Numbered from the stretch's first letter, positions 8,727 through 17,912 are shown. The stretch: DNA of 64,000 bases from Muriicola soli (GCF_004139715.1 NZ_CP035544.1:2979501-3043500), one strand, 5' to 3'. Made by a program: numbers and translations. The notes: generated by a model from the sequence alone, not told the origin.

Positions 8727-9953
8727 ATGGAAAAGACAATGATCAATATTGACAAAATAAGAAAGGACTTCCCTATCCTCAACAGGAAAGTGAATGGGAA
8801 TCCCCTGATCTATTTCGACAATGCTGCGACCTCTCAAACCCCTAAAATGGTAATGGATGTAATTGTCGATTACTACAGCAATTACAATGCTAATATCCAC
8901 AGGGGGGTTCATACCCTGGCTCAGGAAGCTACTGAAGCTTATGAAGGGGGGAGAAGGAAAATTCAGCAATTCTTTAACGCCGCAAAAAGTCATGAGATCA
9001 TTTTTACCTCAGGGACCACCCACGGTATAAATCTGGTAGCACAAGGGTTTACACACTTTGTCAAAGAAGGTGATGAGGTTTTAGTTTCGGCCATGGAACA
9101 CCATTCTAATATTGTACCCTGGCAAATGCTGTGTGATCGGACTGGTGCGACTTTAAAGGTGATCCCGATGAATAAGGAAGGTGTTCTACTGATGGATAAG
9201 TACCAAGACATGCTGTCCGAAAAGACCAAATTGGTGGTATGTAACCATGTTTCCAACGCCCTGGGGACAATAAACCCAATTGAAGAGATTATTCCTATGG
9301 CTCACGCCGTAGGTGCGGCCGTATTAATCGATGGAGCACAGTCTTCCCCGCATATAAAGGTAGATGTACAGAAGTTAGACGTCGATTTCTACACAGCTTC
9401 GGCACACAAACTATGTGGCCCTACAGGGATTGGGATGTTGTACGGCAAGGAGGAATGGCTCGCTAAATTACCTCCTTATCAGGGAGGTGGTGAGATGATC
9501 GCAGAAGTAACTTTTGAAAAGACCACCTACGCAGACCTTCCCTATAAATTTGAGGCCGGCACCCCTAATATATGCGGAGGCATAGCCTTCGGGGCCGCGC
9601 TTGATTACCTCAACCAAATAGGGCTTGACGCTATTGAGCAATACGAACACGAGTTACTTGAATATGCAACCAAAAAGCTTTTAAAAATTGACGGTTTGCA
9701 GATCTATGGAACTGCCACTGATAAAACGGCAGTGATTTCATTTAATATCAAGGGTATTCATCCTTATGACATCGGTACTTTACTGGATAAAATGGGAATC
9801 GCTTTGCGAACAGGGCATCACTGCGCCCAACCCGTGATGGATTATTTTCAGATACCGGGAACGATCAGGGCCAGTTTTAGTTTTTACAATACAAAAGAAG
9901 AAATAGACCGATTTCTTGATTGCCTGGAAAAGGCCAGGCAAATGCTCACATAG
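8727..9953 (+). CDS. sufS: Cysteine desulfurase SufS
   Basis: SufS is the PLP-dependent desulfurase that takes sulfur from L-cysteine as an enzyme persulfide and gives it to SufE for Fe-S assembly. With the ATG at 8727 the protein has 408 residues. Group II desulfurase features are present: FDNAATSQ at 30-37, EHHSNIVPW at 124-132, the PLP lysine K229 in TASAHKL, and the persulfide cysteine C366 in RTGHHCAQP. The ATG at 8739 would give the equally family-like MINIDKIRKDFPIL start, so the first four residues are uncertain. The gene has its own -7 box and is separated from sufE by two unrelated genes. Confidence 0.96.
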   Translation: MEKTMINIDKIRKDFPILNRKVNGNPLIYFDNAATSQTPKMVMDVIVDYYSNYNANIHRGVHTLAQEATEAYEGGRRKIQQFFNAAKSHEIIFTSGTTHGINLVAQGFTHFVKEGDEVLVSAMEHHSNIVPWQMLCDRTGATLKVIPMNKEGVLLMDKYQDMLSEKTKLVVCNHVSNALGTINPIEEIIPMAHAVGAAVLIDGAQSSPHIKVDVQKLDVDFYTASAHKLCGPTGIGMLYGKEEWLAKLPPYQGGGEMIAEVTFEKTTYADLPYKFEAGTPNICGGIAFGAALDYLNQIGLDAIEQYEHELLEYATKKLLKIDGLQIYGTATDKTAVISFNIKGIHPYDIGTLLDKMGIALRTGHHCAQPVMDYFQIPGTIRASFSFYNTKEEIDRFLDCLEKARQMLT

Positions 9954-10103
9954 GTCTTTACAGTACAATTCTCTTATCCCGACTTTTGATCTTAGTACGT
10001 TTCATTCAACTTGTTTACACTTTAGCGAAAAATTTCACATTTTCTTAATATTTTGTTAAATATTATTAAATTGGGCGGCATATAATCCATTTAATTAAAA
10101 CAA

Positions 10104-11198
10104 ATGATAAGAAAAACATTTTTTGGGATAGCCGTACTGTCCCTAGCCATGGTCTCCTGTGAGAAAGAATCAAATGAGGCCGCCATCATCAATGCTCAGG
10201 AAATCCAGGTAGACATGAGCGACTTTTATGTGTACACGGATGAGGTTGATGATTTTTTTGCTAAAGGTGAAAAGGGGAAGCATTGTGCCTCCATGTCAGT
10301 TTTAAATGCGGAGTTAAGCAAGAATCCGGGCCTGGAACGGAAAATGTATGATATAGAAAAGCAAGCCCGAAAATTTATTGCCTCAAAAAAACCAGACGGT
10401 AAACCCGGTAACGGCAATGGTGGCGGTAATGGCGACGGAGGTGGAGGTGGAGATCCGGTTGACGATGGCCTGGGAGCTATAAGTATTCCGGTTGTTGTTC
10501 ACGTCATTTACAATCAAGCTAATCCGGATGAAAATATCAGCAGTGCACAGATCAATTCTCAGATCAGTGTCCTGAATGCAGATTTTAATGCAACGAATAA
10601 TGATAAAAACCAGGTCCCATCTGAATTTAGCGGACTTGCAGCAAATTCTGATATCAATTTCAATTTAGCTCAGGTGATTCGCGTGAGTTCCACAAGAACT
10701 TCCTGGGGTACAAATAATGCCATGAAATACTCTTCAAATGGCGGCTCCGACGCCGTATCTCCACAAACTCACCTAAACATTTGGGTGTGTAATATCGGCG
10801 GAGGAATACTGGGATACGCTCAATTCCCGGGTGGAAATTCTTCTACTGACGGAGTTGTTATTTCTCCTCAGTATTTTGGTACAACAGGATATGTATCGGC
10901 ACCTTTTGATAAAGGAAGAACGGCCACCCACGAAGTGGGGCACTGGGCAAATTTACGCCATATCTGGGGTGACGGAAGATGCCGTCAGGACGATTTTGTC
11001 TCGGACACCCCTTCTTCCGACCGTCCTAACTACGGATGCCCAACCTATCCAACAGCTCATTGCAGGTCTAATGATATGACCATGAATTACATGGATTATA
11101 CCAATGATGCGTGTATGTATATGTTTTCCGAAGGCCAGAAAGCTAGGATGCGGGCAATTTTTGCTCCGGGAGGACCAAGAGATGCTTTCCTTCCTTAA
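10104..11198 (+). CDS. M43 family zinc metalloprotease lipoprotein
   Basis: A 364-residue secreted peptidase of the cytophagalysin/pappalysin (M43) family. A lipoprotein signal (AMVSC, Cys19) is followed by a poorly conserved stalk, a Gly/Asn/Asp-rich linker at about 98-118, and the catalytic domain. The zinc motif is HEVGHWANLRH at 276-286, supplying His276, Glu277, His280 and His286; Asn instead of the usual Gly at the eighth position is, to my knowledge, common in flavobacterial members. The metzincin Met-turn is the MNYMDYTND segment. Cysteines around the active site suggest disulfides. It likely degrades extracellular protein from the outer membrane. It lies inside the suf gene set but ends in its own terminator, so it looks like an inserted unit. 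Confidence 0.9.
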   Translation: MIRKTFFGIAVLSLAMVSCEKESNEAAIINAQEIQVDMSDFYVYTDEVDDFFAKGEKGKHCASMSVLNAELSKNPGLERKMYDIEKQARKFIASKKPDGKPGNGNGGGNGDGGGGGDPVDDGLGAISIPVVVHVIYNQANPDENISSAQINSQISVLNADFNATNNDKNQVPSEFSGLAANSDINFNLAQVIRVSSTRTSWGTNNAMKYSSNGGSDAVSPQTHLNIWVCNIGGGILGYAQFPGGNSSTDGVVISPQYFGTTGYVSAPFDKGRTATHEVGHWANLRHIWGDGRCRQDDFVSDTPSSDRPNYGCPTYPTAHCRSNDMTMNYMDYTNDACMYMFSEGQKARMRAIFAPGGPRDAFLP

Positions 11199-11218
11199 CC
11201 AAATAATATTATAGTTGT

Positions 11219-11246
11219 AAAAGGCGCCCATTGTGGCGTCTTTTTT
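11219..11246 (+). terminator. Intrinsic terminator after M43 protease
   Basis: AAAA-GGCGCC, a 6-base loop, then GGCGTC and six T residues. The stem has six pairs including one G-T, extended by A-T pairs, followed by the T-tract. It lies 20 bases after the protease stop. Confidence 0.8.
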
Positions 11247-11271
11247 GTAGTTTCTCTATCAAAGTAACTTT

Positions 11272-11655
11272 ATGAAGTACGCCTACCTGATCTGTTTGTC
11301 AATTACCATTTTTAAAGGATGTTCTCAGGAATTCAAGGGAGAGTTGCTGGAATCAGTTCGATATTCGGTCAGTACCAGGGGGTATTATTATGAACTTGTG
11401 GCCAGTCCCGAATATACCATGATAAAAAAAGACCGAAATCTTGATACTTATCACAAGACTCCAATGTCACAAGAAGACTGGAATACGATCATTAATATGC
11501 TCAAAAGAGTAGATGTATACACCCTTGAAAACCTCGAGACCCAAACAGGCATGAGTAGTGCAGACAGAGCCGCCATGGCCGAACTAAGTGTTGTCTATGA
11601 TAAAGAAGAATACATTACTAATTTATTCGATGAAGGATCTCCCCCAGGGCCATAG
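11272..11655 (+). CDS. Small lipoprotein of unknown function
   Basis: A 127-residue protein with a hydrophobic N-terminus ending in KGC (Cys17), a weak lipobox because of the lysine. The rest is soluble and has SVSTRGYYYEL, a DWNTIINML helix and an AELSVVYDKEEY strand. I recognise no domain. The 3' end SPPGP is short and proline-rich. It lies after the terminator of the protease gene and 80 bases before sufE, which has its own promoter, so it is probably not part of the sulfur-transfer machinery. Similar short lipoproteins are widespread in Flavobacteriaceae without a known role. Confidence 0.6.
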   Translation: MKYAYLICLSITIFKGCSQEFKGELLESVRYSVSTRGYYYELVASPEYTMIKKDRNLDTYHKTPMSQEDWNTIINMLKRVDVYTLENLETQTGMSSADRAAMAELSVVYDKEEYITNLFDEGSPPGP

Positions 11656-11717
11656 AATCTTTGATAAACAAATTGTTAGTATTGGCCGAATCAGTTGAAA
11701 GACAGTAATACTTATCG

Positions 11718-11725
11718 TATTTTTG
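11718..11725 (+). promoter_or_regulatory. -7 promoter box of sufE
   Basis: TATTTTTG matches TAnnTTTG and ends 10 bases before the ATG at 11736, placing transcription start a few bases before the sufE coding region. Confidence 0.55.
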
Positions 11726-11735
11726 CGACAAATTA

Positions 11736-12164
11736 ATGAGGATGAGCATACAGGAAATACAAAGGGAGATCGTAGACGAATTTTCCATGTTCGACGATTG
11801 GATGCAGCGCTATGAATACATGATCGAATTAGGGAAATCCCTACCCCTTATAAAGGAAGAATACAAAACTGAAGACCACATTATAAAAGGATGTCAGAGC
11901 AAGGTTTGGGTGAATGCTGAATTGGAGAATGACAAGTTGATTTTCACAGCAGACAGTGATGCGATCATCACCAAGGGCATCATCGCCATACTGATCAGGG
12001 CCTTCAGCAATCAGAAACCGCAAGACATAATTGATGCAGAAACAAGCTTCATCGATGAAATAGGCCTGAAAGAACATCTATCCCCAACAAGAGCAAATGG
12101 CCTGGTAAGTATGATCAAGCAGTTAAAACTTTATGCGGTGGCTTACCAAACACAACTAAATTAA
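11736..12164 (+). CDS. sufE: Sulfur acceptor protein SufE
   Basis: SufE accepts persulfide sulfur from SufS and passes it to SufB. The 142-residue length is typical. The acceptor cysteine is C53 in HIIKGCQSKVWV; the ARGLVSMIK-like C-terminal helix appears as TRANGLVSMIKQL. A second ATG at 11742 is equally possible. It is followed after 7 bases by the DUF59 gene and then by the DUF2480 gene, forming a small second suf operon with its own promoter. Confidence 0.95.
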   Translation: MRMSIQEIQREIVDEFSMFDDWMQRYEYMIELGKSLPLIKEEYKTEDHIIKGCQSKVWVNAELENDKLIFTADSDAIITKGIIAILIRAFSNQKPQDIIDAETSFIDEIGLKEHLSPTRANGLVSMIKQLKLYAVAYQTQLN

Positions 12165-12171
12165 AAGTAAA

Positions 12172-12498
12172 ATGAGCGAAACAGCTGTAGATACTCAGGA
12201 GTTAGGAGAAAAAATCGTCAGGATACTGAAGACTATTTACGATCCGGAAATCCCGGTTGATATATACGAATTAGGGCTGATTTACGATGTATTTGTCAAT
12301 GAGGATAATGAGGTTAAGATCCTTATGACCCTTACCTCCCCCAACTGCCCGGTGGCGGAGACCCTTCCCGTAGAAGTTGAAGAGAAGGTTAAATCACTTG
12401 ATATCATCAAGGATGCTGAGGTTGAAATTACATTCGACCCGCCCTGGAGTCAGGAATTGATGAGTGAGGAAGCAAAATTGGAATTGGGCCTGCTCTAG
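12172..12498 (+). CDS. SUF-associated MIP18/DUF59 protein (SufT-like)
   Basis: Members of the MIP18/DUF59 family act as Fe-S cluster assembly or targeting factors; those beside suf genes are called SufT. The 108-residue protein has the family block IYDPEIPVDIYELGLIYDV at about 22-40 and the LTSPNCPVAETLP motif carrying the conserved cysteine, then the FDPPWSQELMSEEAKLELG tail. It sits 7 bases after sufE and 23 before the DUF2480 gene. A role in cluster maturation is inferred from family and context. Confidence 0.9.
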   Translation: MSETAVDTQELGEKIVRILKTIYDPEIPVDIYELGLIYDVFVNEDNEVKILMTLTSPNCPVAETLPVEVEEKVKSLDIIKDAEVEITFDPPWSQELMSEEAKLELGLL

Positions 12499-12521
12499 GC
12501 GTCATCTCAAATCACCCTCAA

Positions 12522-13028
12522 ATGTCAAATGAAATTGTAAACAGAGTTAGTTCTAGTCCGCTGGTCACTTTTGACCTGGAAGCGTACTATCCGGAGGGGA
12601 AGAGACTGCTCCTAGATATCAGTCCGTGGCTGTTGGAAGGCATCATACTCAAGGAAAAAGAATTCAGGCAATACATCAACGAACATCCCTGGGAAGATTA
12701 CAAAGATGCTTTTGTGGCCCTTCATTGTTCCACGGATGCTATTGTTCCCGGTTGGGCTTTTATGCTCGTGACCACTAAACTTCAACCCTGGGCGGCTGAA
12801 ATAGTACAGGGCGATCTTAACCTGCTTGAAACCGTACTCTATAAAAGGGTCATAGATGAACTAGATGTCACCGGTTTTGTGAATAAACCCGTGATCATCA
12901 AAGGCTGCTCTAACAAACCGGTACCGGCAAATGCCTATTTATGGGCAACAAATAAACTTCAAGGGGTAGCAAAAAGCGTAATGTACGGAGAGGCCTGTTC
13001 TTCGGTACCACTTTTCAAGAAAAAGTAA
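12522..13028 (+). CDS. DUF2480 family protein
   Basis: A 168-residue soluble protein with the blocks FDLEAYYPEGKR, LHCSTDAIVPGWAFML, IIKGCSNKPVPANAY and YGEACSSVPL. These are the conserved parts of the DUF2480 family, which I know mainly from Bacteroidota. Three cysteines fall inside conserved motifs, and its steady place behind sufE and the DUF59 gene suggests a cluster-related or redox role, which is inference only. It is the last gene of this operon; about 600 non-coding bases follow. Confidence 0.85.
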   Translation: MSNEIVNRVSSSPLVTFDLEAYYPEGKRLLLDISPWLLEGIILKEKEFRQYINEHPWEDYKDAFVALHCSTDAIVPGWAFMLVTTKLQPWAAEIVQGDLNLLETVLYKRVIDELDVTGFVNKPVIIKGCSNKPVPANAYLWATNKLQGVAKSVMYGEACSSVPLFKKK

Positions 13029-13627
13029 AACCTTTTACTCTCTTTCATTTTGAGGTCATAAGTGAGCCTGATATTTCACTTTCGCCTATGATCAATTTGA
13101 TTTTTCGAATATTTAATACAGTCCCTTTCACACTGAAATAACCACTTATTCGATGGATTAGTCAATTGCAATATTAGTTGCAGGGGCTTTGGTAACGGGC
13201 AACCATTTGTGCAGACAAATAAAGCCAATGTATCTTAATCTGACTGTGTGCAATTGGGGAAGGATAAAAATGAAGCGAGTTGCAAAGCCTCCTTTTGTCC
13301 TCCTACGGGAAATTTTAGGTGATTGCTATCAGGTGTATCCATGAGAAGTTAGAAACCATAATGAACTATACTAAAAAAACCCTGATCGACTGATCAGGGT
13401 TTTTTATTAGTAGGTCTTTTAATAAGATCTAAAGTCTTAGCGTTAATTTGGGGAAATGAACACTAAAGTAGAAAGTTCAAGGTAGGATTTGGGGATGAAC
13501 ACTTACACTTAACTACACTGTAAATGTATCTCAGTAAGCTTCGGAGGCCAAAACTATGTTGTCAACTACGGGGTTCTTGTTGTGAAAAATATCAAGGGTA
13601 AAAATCTTCGGTGAAATACACTTATTT
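13029..13627. other. Non-coding interval, possible small RNA
   Basis: No convincing gene lies here. Seen in it are a possible stem of 7 pairs from TGCAATT near 13249 with AGTTGCA near 13280, a 24-codon frame at 13270-13344 preceded by GGAAGGA, and the strong hairpin at 13373-13405. Two near-copies of a TTTGGGGA(AA)TGAACACT word lie about 40 bases apart near 13447 and 13489. A transcript ending at the hairpin 345 bases past the last gene could be a long 3' tail or a separate small RNA; no clear TAnnTTTG promoter for one was found. Confidence 0.35.
13373..13405. terminator. Bidirectional intrinsic terminator
   Basis: CCCTGATC and GATCAGGG form a perfect 8-base stem around a 4-base loop, flanked by seven A residues on one side and six T residues on the other. 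It can stop transcription from the suf side on the plus strand and from hflX on the minus strand. Confidence 0.9.
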
Positions 13628-14839
13628 TTAATAAGCATCCAGGTTTTCAGGATATAAAAAGTTGTTATACGGGAATCGGGTTACGTGGATATCCCTTACC
13701 GCGCGGTAGACTCTTTTCTTAAATTCATCCAGATTTTCCTTATTCAGGGCTGAAATAAAAAGGGCATGGTCTCCCATCCGCCTCATCCAGGTCTTTTCCC
13801 ATTCGTCCAGGCTCATATGCCTCGAGGTCTTTTCTGTTGTGAGATCATCTTCAGCTATTACCTCTGGTTGATAAAGGTCTATTTTATTGAAGACCATAAT
13901 TGTTTCCTTGTCGTCCGAACCAATCTCGAGCAACACCTGGTTTACAGAATCGATATGCTCTTCAAAATTGGGATGAGAGATATCTACCACATGAAGCAGG
14001 AGATCAGCCTCCCTTACTTCGTCAAGGGTGCCCTTAAAACTCTCCACCAACTGAGTGGGAAGCTTCCTGATGAATCCAACGGTATCGCTCAGTAAGAACG
14101 GTAGGTTACCTATAACCACTTTTCTAACGGTGGTATCCAGGGTAGCAAATAGCTTGTTTTCGGCAAAGACTTTGCTCTTGCTGATAACATTCATCAGCGT
14201 AGACTTGCCCACATTGGTATAGCCCACAAGTGCCACTCGCACAAGAGATCCGCGATTTCCTCGCTGTGTCTCCATTTGACGGTCTATCTTGGTAAGTTTC
14301 TTTTTGAGCAAGGCGATACGATCCCTTACAATACGCCGGTCAGTTTCTATTTCGGTTTCTCCCGGACCACGCATCCCAATTCCCCCACGTTGGCGTTCAA
14401 GGTGAGTCCAAAGGCCTGTTAGCCTGGGGAGCAGGTATTCGTACTGGGCCAGTTCTACTTGGGTTCTGGCGTAACTGGTCTTTGCCCTCTGGGCAAATAT
14501 GTCGAGGATCAGGCCGGTTCTGTCGAGGATCTTGCAGCGCAGTTGTTTTTCAATATTTCGTTGCTGTACTGGTGTAAGCTCATCATCAAAGATCACAGAG
14601 CCGATCTCGTTCTCCTTTACATAGGCCTCCACTTCCTGCATTTTTCCACTCCCGATAAAGGTTTTGGGATTTGGGGTGTCTATCCTTTGTACAAACCGCT
14701 TGCTGACCTCCCCACCCGCAGTATAGGTAAGAAATTCAAGTTCATCAAGATACTCCGTTACTTTTTCCTCGTTCTGTTCCCTATTAATCACACCAATGAG
14801 AACAGCTTTTTCATATTCTATAGATTTCTTTTCTAGCAT
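13628..14839 (-). CDS. hflX: Ribosome-associated GTPase HflX
   Basis: HflX binds the 50S subunit and splits stalled ribosomes. The 403-residue protein has the HflX N-terminal domain with FIGSGKMQEV near 76 and FDDELTPVQQRNIEK, the linker RRGGIGMRGPGETEIETDRR (RQRGGIGMRGPGE here), the P-loop GYTNVGKST, switch 2 in DTVGFIRKLP and the NKID base-specificity motif. Length and motif order are normal. It is preceded on its strand by a TAGCTTTG promoter box and followed after a long tail by the bidirectional terminator. Confidence 0.95.
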   Translation of the reverse strand: MLEKKSIEYEKAVLIGVINREQNEEKVTEYLDELEFLTYTAGGEVSKRFVQRIDTPNPKTFIGSGKMQEVEAYVKENEIGSVIFDDELTPVQQRNIEKQLRCKILDRTGLILDIFAQRAKTSYARTQVELAQYEYLLPRLTGLWTHLERQRGGIGMRGPGETEIETDRRIVRDRIALLKKKLTKIDRQMETQRGNRGSLVRVALVGYTNVGKSTLMNVISKSKVFAENKLFATLDTTVRKVVIGNLPFLLSDTVGFIRKLPTQLVESFKGTLDEVREADLLLHVVDISHPNFEEHIDSVNQVLLEIGSDDKETIMVFNKIDLYQPEVIAEDDLTTEKTSRHMSLDEWEKTWMRRMGDHALFISALNKENLDEFKKRVYRAVRDIHVTRFPYNNFLYPENLDAY

Positions 14840-14855
14840 ACCCTTTAATATAGTG

Positions 14856-14863
14856 CAAAGCTA
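14856..14863 (-). promoter_or_regulatory. -7 promoter box of hflX
   Basis: TAGCTTTG on the minus strand matches TAnnTTTG; it ends 16 bases before the hflX ATG at 14839. Confidence 0.55.
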
Positions 14864-14913
14864 CACAATACCTGTAAAGCTATTTTGTATTTTAGGAATC
14901 ATATAACAGAGAT

Positions 14914-15897
14914 ATGGCATTTACCCTATTTCGCTCGAGCAAGGAAGCGAATGTTTTTACGATCGCCTTTTATAACCTGGAAAACTTATTTGACACCCGG
15001 GATGATCCTCATAAACTAGATGACGATTTTACTCCTAAAGGGTTTAAAAAATGGACACCTAAGCGCTATCGCAGAAAAATTAAAAAATTAGCGAAGACCA
15101 TTTCCCGTTTGGGAGTGCAAACCAGTAATTACCCGCCTGTTCTCGTAGGATTAGCAGAATTGGAGAATAAATTGGTGATTCGTGAAATGCTCGACACAAA
15201 GGCACTCCGGGGAAAGGGGTATAAATACATCCACTTCGATTCTCCCGATGAAAGAGGAATAGACACGGCCTTACTTTACCATCCGCAGCATTTTGAAGAA
15301 ATTTCATCTGAGAACATTTTCCTGCAAGTTCAGAATCCGGACGGACGCCCTGATGCTACTCGCGATATTCTTTACGTCCACGGCAAGCTCCACGGTGAAC
15401 CCGTACATATTTTTGTGAACCATTGGCCTTCGAGAAGAGATGGCGCAAGTGAAACAGCCTATAAACGAATCAAAGCAGCAGAGACCATCCACAGTACCAT
15501 GAGATTGATCGAGAAAAAGGAGAAGAAACCTAATTATTTGGTTATGGGCGACTTTAATGACGGACCGTTTGACAAAAGTATAAAGACTTTGTTAAGTGGG
15601 ACAGATCTTTACAATCCGATGGAAAGACTGATAGGGGAGGACAGGGGAAGTGCAAACTACAAACAACGCTGGTCCCTCTTCGATCAAATTATACTGTCAA
15701 ATACATTTTTTAATAAAGGATCAGGGCATCATAGTTTTGCCCATGCAGATATTTTTGATGATCACTTATTAAAGGAGTGGAGCGGGCGGTATAAAGGCAA
15801 TCCTTTTCGAACTTACGTTGGTAAAAAATACCTCGGAGGCCATAGTGACCATTTTCCGGTCTACATACAATTGCGATTAATAAAAACTGAAGAATAA
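14914..15897 (+). CDS. Endonuclease/exonuclease/phosphatase family protein
   Basis: A 327-residue metal-dependent phosphodiesterase of the DNase I-like (EEP) superfamily. Visible catalytic blocks are FYNLENLFD at about 18-26, GLAELEN with the metal-binding Glu, VNHWPSRRDG with the His, MGDFNDGP with Asp and Asn, and the final GGHSDHFPVY with Asp-His. There is no signal peptide; the N-terminus is short and basic, so it is probably cytoplasmic. Substrate, whether nucleic acid, lipid or nucleotide, cannot be told. It is convergent with the exonuclease gene that ends 11 bases downstream. Confidence 0.88.
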   Translation: MAFTLFRSSKEANVFTIAFYNLENLFDTRDDPHKLDDDFTPKGFKKWTPKRYRRKIKKLAKTISRLGVQTSNYPPVLVGLAELENKLVIREMLDTKALRGKGYKYIHFDSPDERGIDTALLYHPQHFEEISSENIFLQVQNPDGRPDATRDILYVHGKLHGEPVHIFVNHWPSRRDGASETAYKRIKAAETIHSTMRLIEKKEKKPNYLVMGDFNDGPFDKSIKTLLSGTDLYNPMERLIGEDRGSANYKQRWSLFDQIILSNTFFNKGSGHHSFAHADIFDDHLLKEWSGRYKGNPFRTYVGKKYLGGHSDHFPVYIQLRLIKTEE

Positions 15898-15908
15898 CAG
15901 ATGCGCTA

Positions 15909-16622
15909 TTATACTCTGAGAATCTCTTCCTCGGCCAGAAGCGTTTCATTTCTCAACCTTAATAATACCTGAGCCACGGTGATCACATCTCTTTCGCAGT
16001 AAAGAATAATACGGTCCAGATCTTTATCCTTGTAAAATACCTCGCGAACCATACTTCCGTCGATGTCTTCCTTTGGGGAAGGGATACCCAGCACATGGGC
16101 CATGAGTTTTAAAGAGGTATAATGTTTATAATCTCCAAATTTCCACAATTCCATGGTATCGAGATGGGGGACTTCCCATGGTTTTTTACCAAAATGGTTG
16201 AGTTTTTCAGGAAGCGGAATATTGTGGATGATCATACGCCGGGCGATATATGGAAAATCAAACTCTTTCCCGTTGTGGGCACAAAGCAGATACTTTCTGG
16301 ACGTAAAATGACTTTCCAATAAAGAACGAAATTCTTTTAGTAAGGTTAATTCATCCCCGTGAAACGTAGTGACTCGAAATTTTCGCAGACTCCCCTTAAA
16401 GTGAAAATAACCTACAGAGATACAGATGATCTTGCCGAATTCGGCCCATATTCCTGCATTTTCATAGTATTCTTCTGCAGTAATCCCCTCTCCTCTTTTG
16501 TATTTTGATTTCTGATCCCAAAGACTCTGTTTGTTTTCATCAAGCTGATCGAATTCCGGAACTTCAGGAACGGTTTCAATATCGAGAAAGAGTATGTTCT
16601 CCAGATCAATTTTCTTCAGCAT
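15909..16622 (-). CDS. PolB-like predicted 3'-5' exonuclease
   Basis: A 237-residue DnaQ-fold protein related to the exonuclease domain of family B polymerases. Motif I is FLDIETVPE with the D-x-E pair, motif II lies in AHNGKEFDFPYIARRM, and motif III is YCERDVITVAQ with Y-x3-D. There is no polymerase domain, so it is a stand-alone proofreading-type nuclease. The frame opens with a TTG at 16634, but the ATG at 16622 (MLKKIDLENI) is the better start. DNA repair or RNA turnover are plausible roles; the family is poorly characterised. Confidence 0.85.
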   Translation of the reverse strand: MLKKIDLENILFLDIETVPEVPEFDQLDENKQSLWDQKSKYKRGEGITAEEYYENAGIWAEFGKIICISVGYFHFKGSLRKFRVTTFHGDELTLLKEFRSLLESHFTSRKYLLCAHNGKEFDFPYIARRMIIHNIPLPEKLNHFGKKPWEVPHLDTMELWKFGDYKHYTSLKLMAHVLGIPSPKEDIDGSMVREVFYKDKDLDRIILYCERDVITVAQVLLRLRNETLLAEEEILRV

Positions 16623-16790
16623 AGTAATAATCAATTGTAAATGTACTGCAGGGGGCTTCGCAAAATTAAAGATACCAAGTTTTGATATTTTAGGATGTTA
16701 TACTCCAGACAAAGAGAAGACATTATCCCGAAACAAACCTTCAGTAAACAGCCCCTTGTTTAAGAATGCGTATTTTTAAGAAAAAATTGC

Positions 16791-17912
16791 ATGAAATATT
16801 TCACTAAAATAGGCTTTTGCCTGCTTGTGTTTCTGGCGGCTTCCTGTTCCAGGGATAATGCGCCCGGAACTATTGAAGAAGAAGTGTCCCTGCCCGATTT
16901 CCGGTTGATTGGTGAAGATGAAGGGAACATTTATCAATACTCCTATGACGCTTCCCTGGAAAGCGGTACAGAGACTAACCTCACACAAAGCCTGGGAGTT
17001 GATCCTTTTTATCTAACGCTGCGTCAGGTGGCTGCAGAAGTTAGCTTTTACAGCTTCTCTTCCGATAATTTTTCCCTTATCCAACAGAATACCTTAACAG
17101 GGCAATCAACTTTATATCCAAACTTTTATACTGTTTCTGAAGATCGATCCATTACCTGGGGGACAAATTCCGAAGACCGCATCTTTTTGGGCTATTATAG
17201 TCCTAAAGGAAGTCGGGATTTCGGACTAAGAACGCTAGATCCCGAGGATGGGAGTTTTACTGATCTATCTCTCGACACTAATATCCAGCAGGCTTATGAT
17301 CCTTTGTACTTCCGGCAACGACTTTTTATTACCTATAAGGATGAAGCGGGGGATTACAAGATCGTGGTCTTTAATACGGAAAGTGGTACCGTAATGGTAA
17401 CCCTGGATTATGGATTTGGCATACCCAATTTGCTAATCGATGAATTGGGGAACATTGGAATTCTTATCGGTCTGGGTAATTCAGATTTTATATATCAGGT
17501 TTTCGATTTGGAGACCCTTGATGAAATAAATGAATTCGCTTTTTCTTTGGATGAATTCCTGCCACCGGGTCCTTTACAGGGAGATATCTTTGAAACAACG
17601 CTTTACTACACCAATTTCCTGGCACAGCCTTCAACAGTTCCATTTGGCCCGGCATACTTCGATTTTGAAACCAATGTAAATTTCGTGGTGGATATTCTCG
17701 GGATCGTCCAACAAGTGGAAATGGATACAGGATTTACTGTTGCATTAACCGCGCTACGCTACTATAATGAAGCTGAAATATTTCTGATGGGATATGCCGA
17801 TGCAAGTTCGCCGGCAGATCTCAACGGAGGGGTTCTTGCCATTTCTAAAACAGGACAATTATTGAGTCGGATTGAACTGCCTTTTGTCCCCACATACTTT
17901 GTAAAGCCTTAA
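16791..17912 (+). CDS. Lipoprotein of unknown function
   Basis: A 373-residue protein with a clear lipoprotein signal (LAASC, Cys19). The mature part is acidic, rich in aromatic residues and shows repeated strand pairs of the kind GNIYQYSYD, YYSPKGSRDFGLRTLDPEDG and GGVLAISKTGQLL, which suggests a beta-propeller-like shape. I do not recognise a family. It stands alone between the divergent exonuclease gene and the convergent DNA-methyltransferase gene. A surface or periplasmic location is inferred from the lipobox. Confidence 0.65.
   Translation: MKYFTKIGFCLLVFLAASCSRDNAPGTIEEEVSLPDFRLIGEDEGNIYQYSYDASLESGTETNLTQSLGVDPFYLTLRQVAAEVSFYSFSSDNFSLIQQNTLTGQSTLYPNFYTVSEDRSITWGTNSEDRIFLGYYSPKGSRDFGLRTLDPEDGSFTDLSLDTNIQQAYDPLYFRQRLFITYKDEAGDYKIVVFNTESGTVMVTLDYGFGIPNLLIDELGNIGILIGLGNSDFIYQVFDLETLDEINEFAFSLDEFLPPGPLQGDIFETTLYYTNFLAQPSTVPFGPAYFDFETNVNFVVDILGIVQQVEMDTGFTVALTALRYYNEAEIFLMGYADASSPADLNGGVLAISKTGQLLSRIELPFVPTYFVKP

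Noticed and set aside
13447-13505. Two near-identical words about 40 bases apart
   Set aside because: Only two imperfect copies; no array, no spacer pattern and no mobile-element feature.
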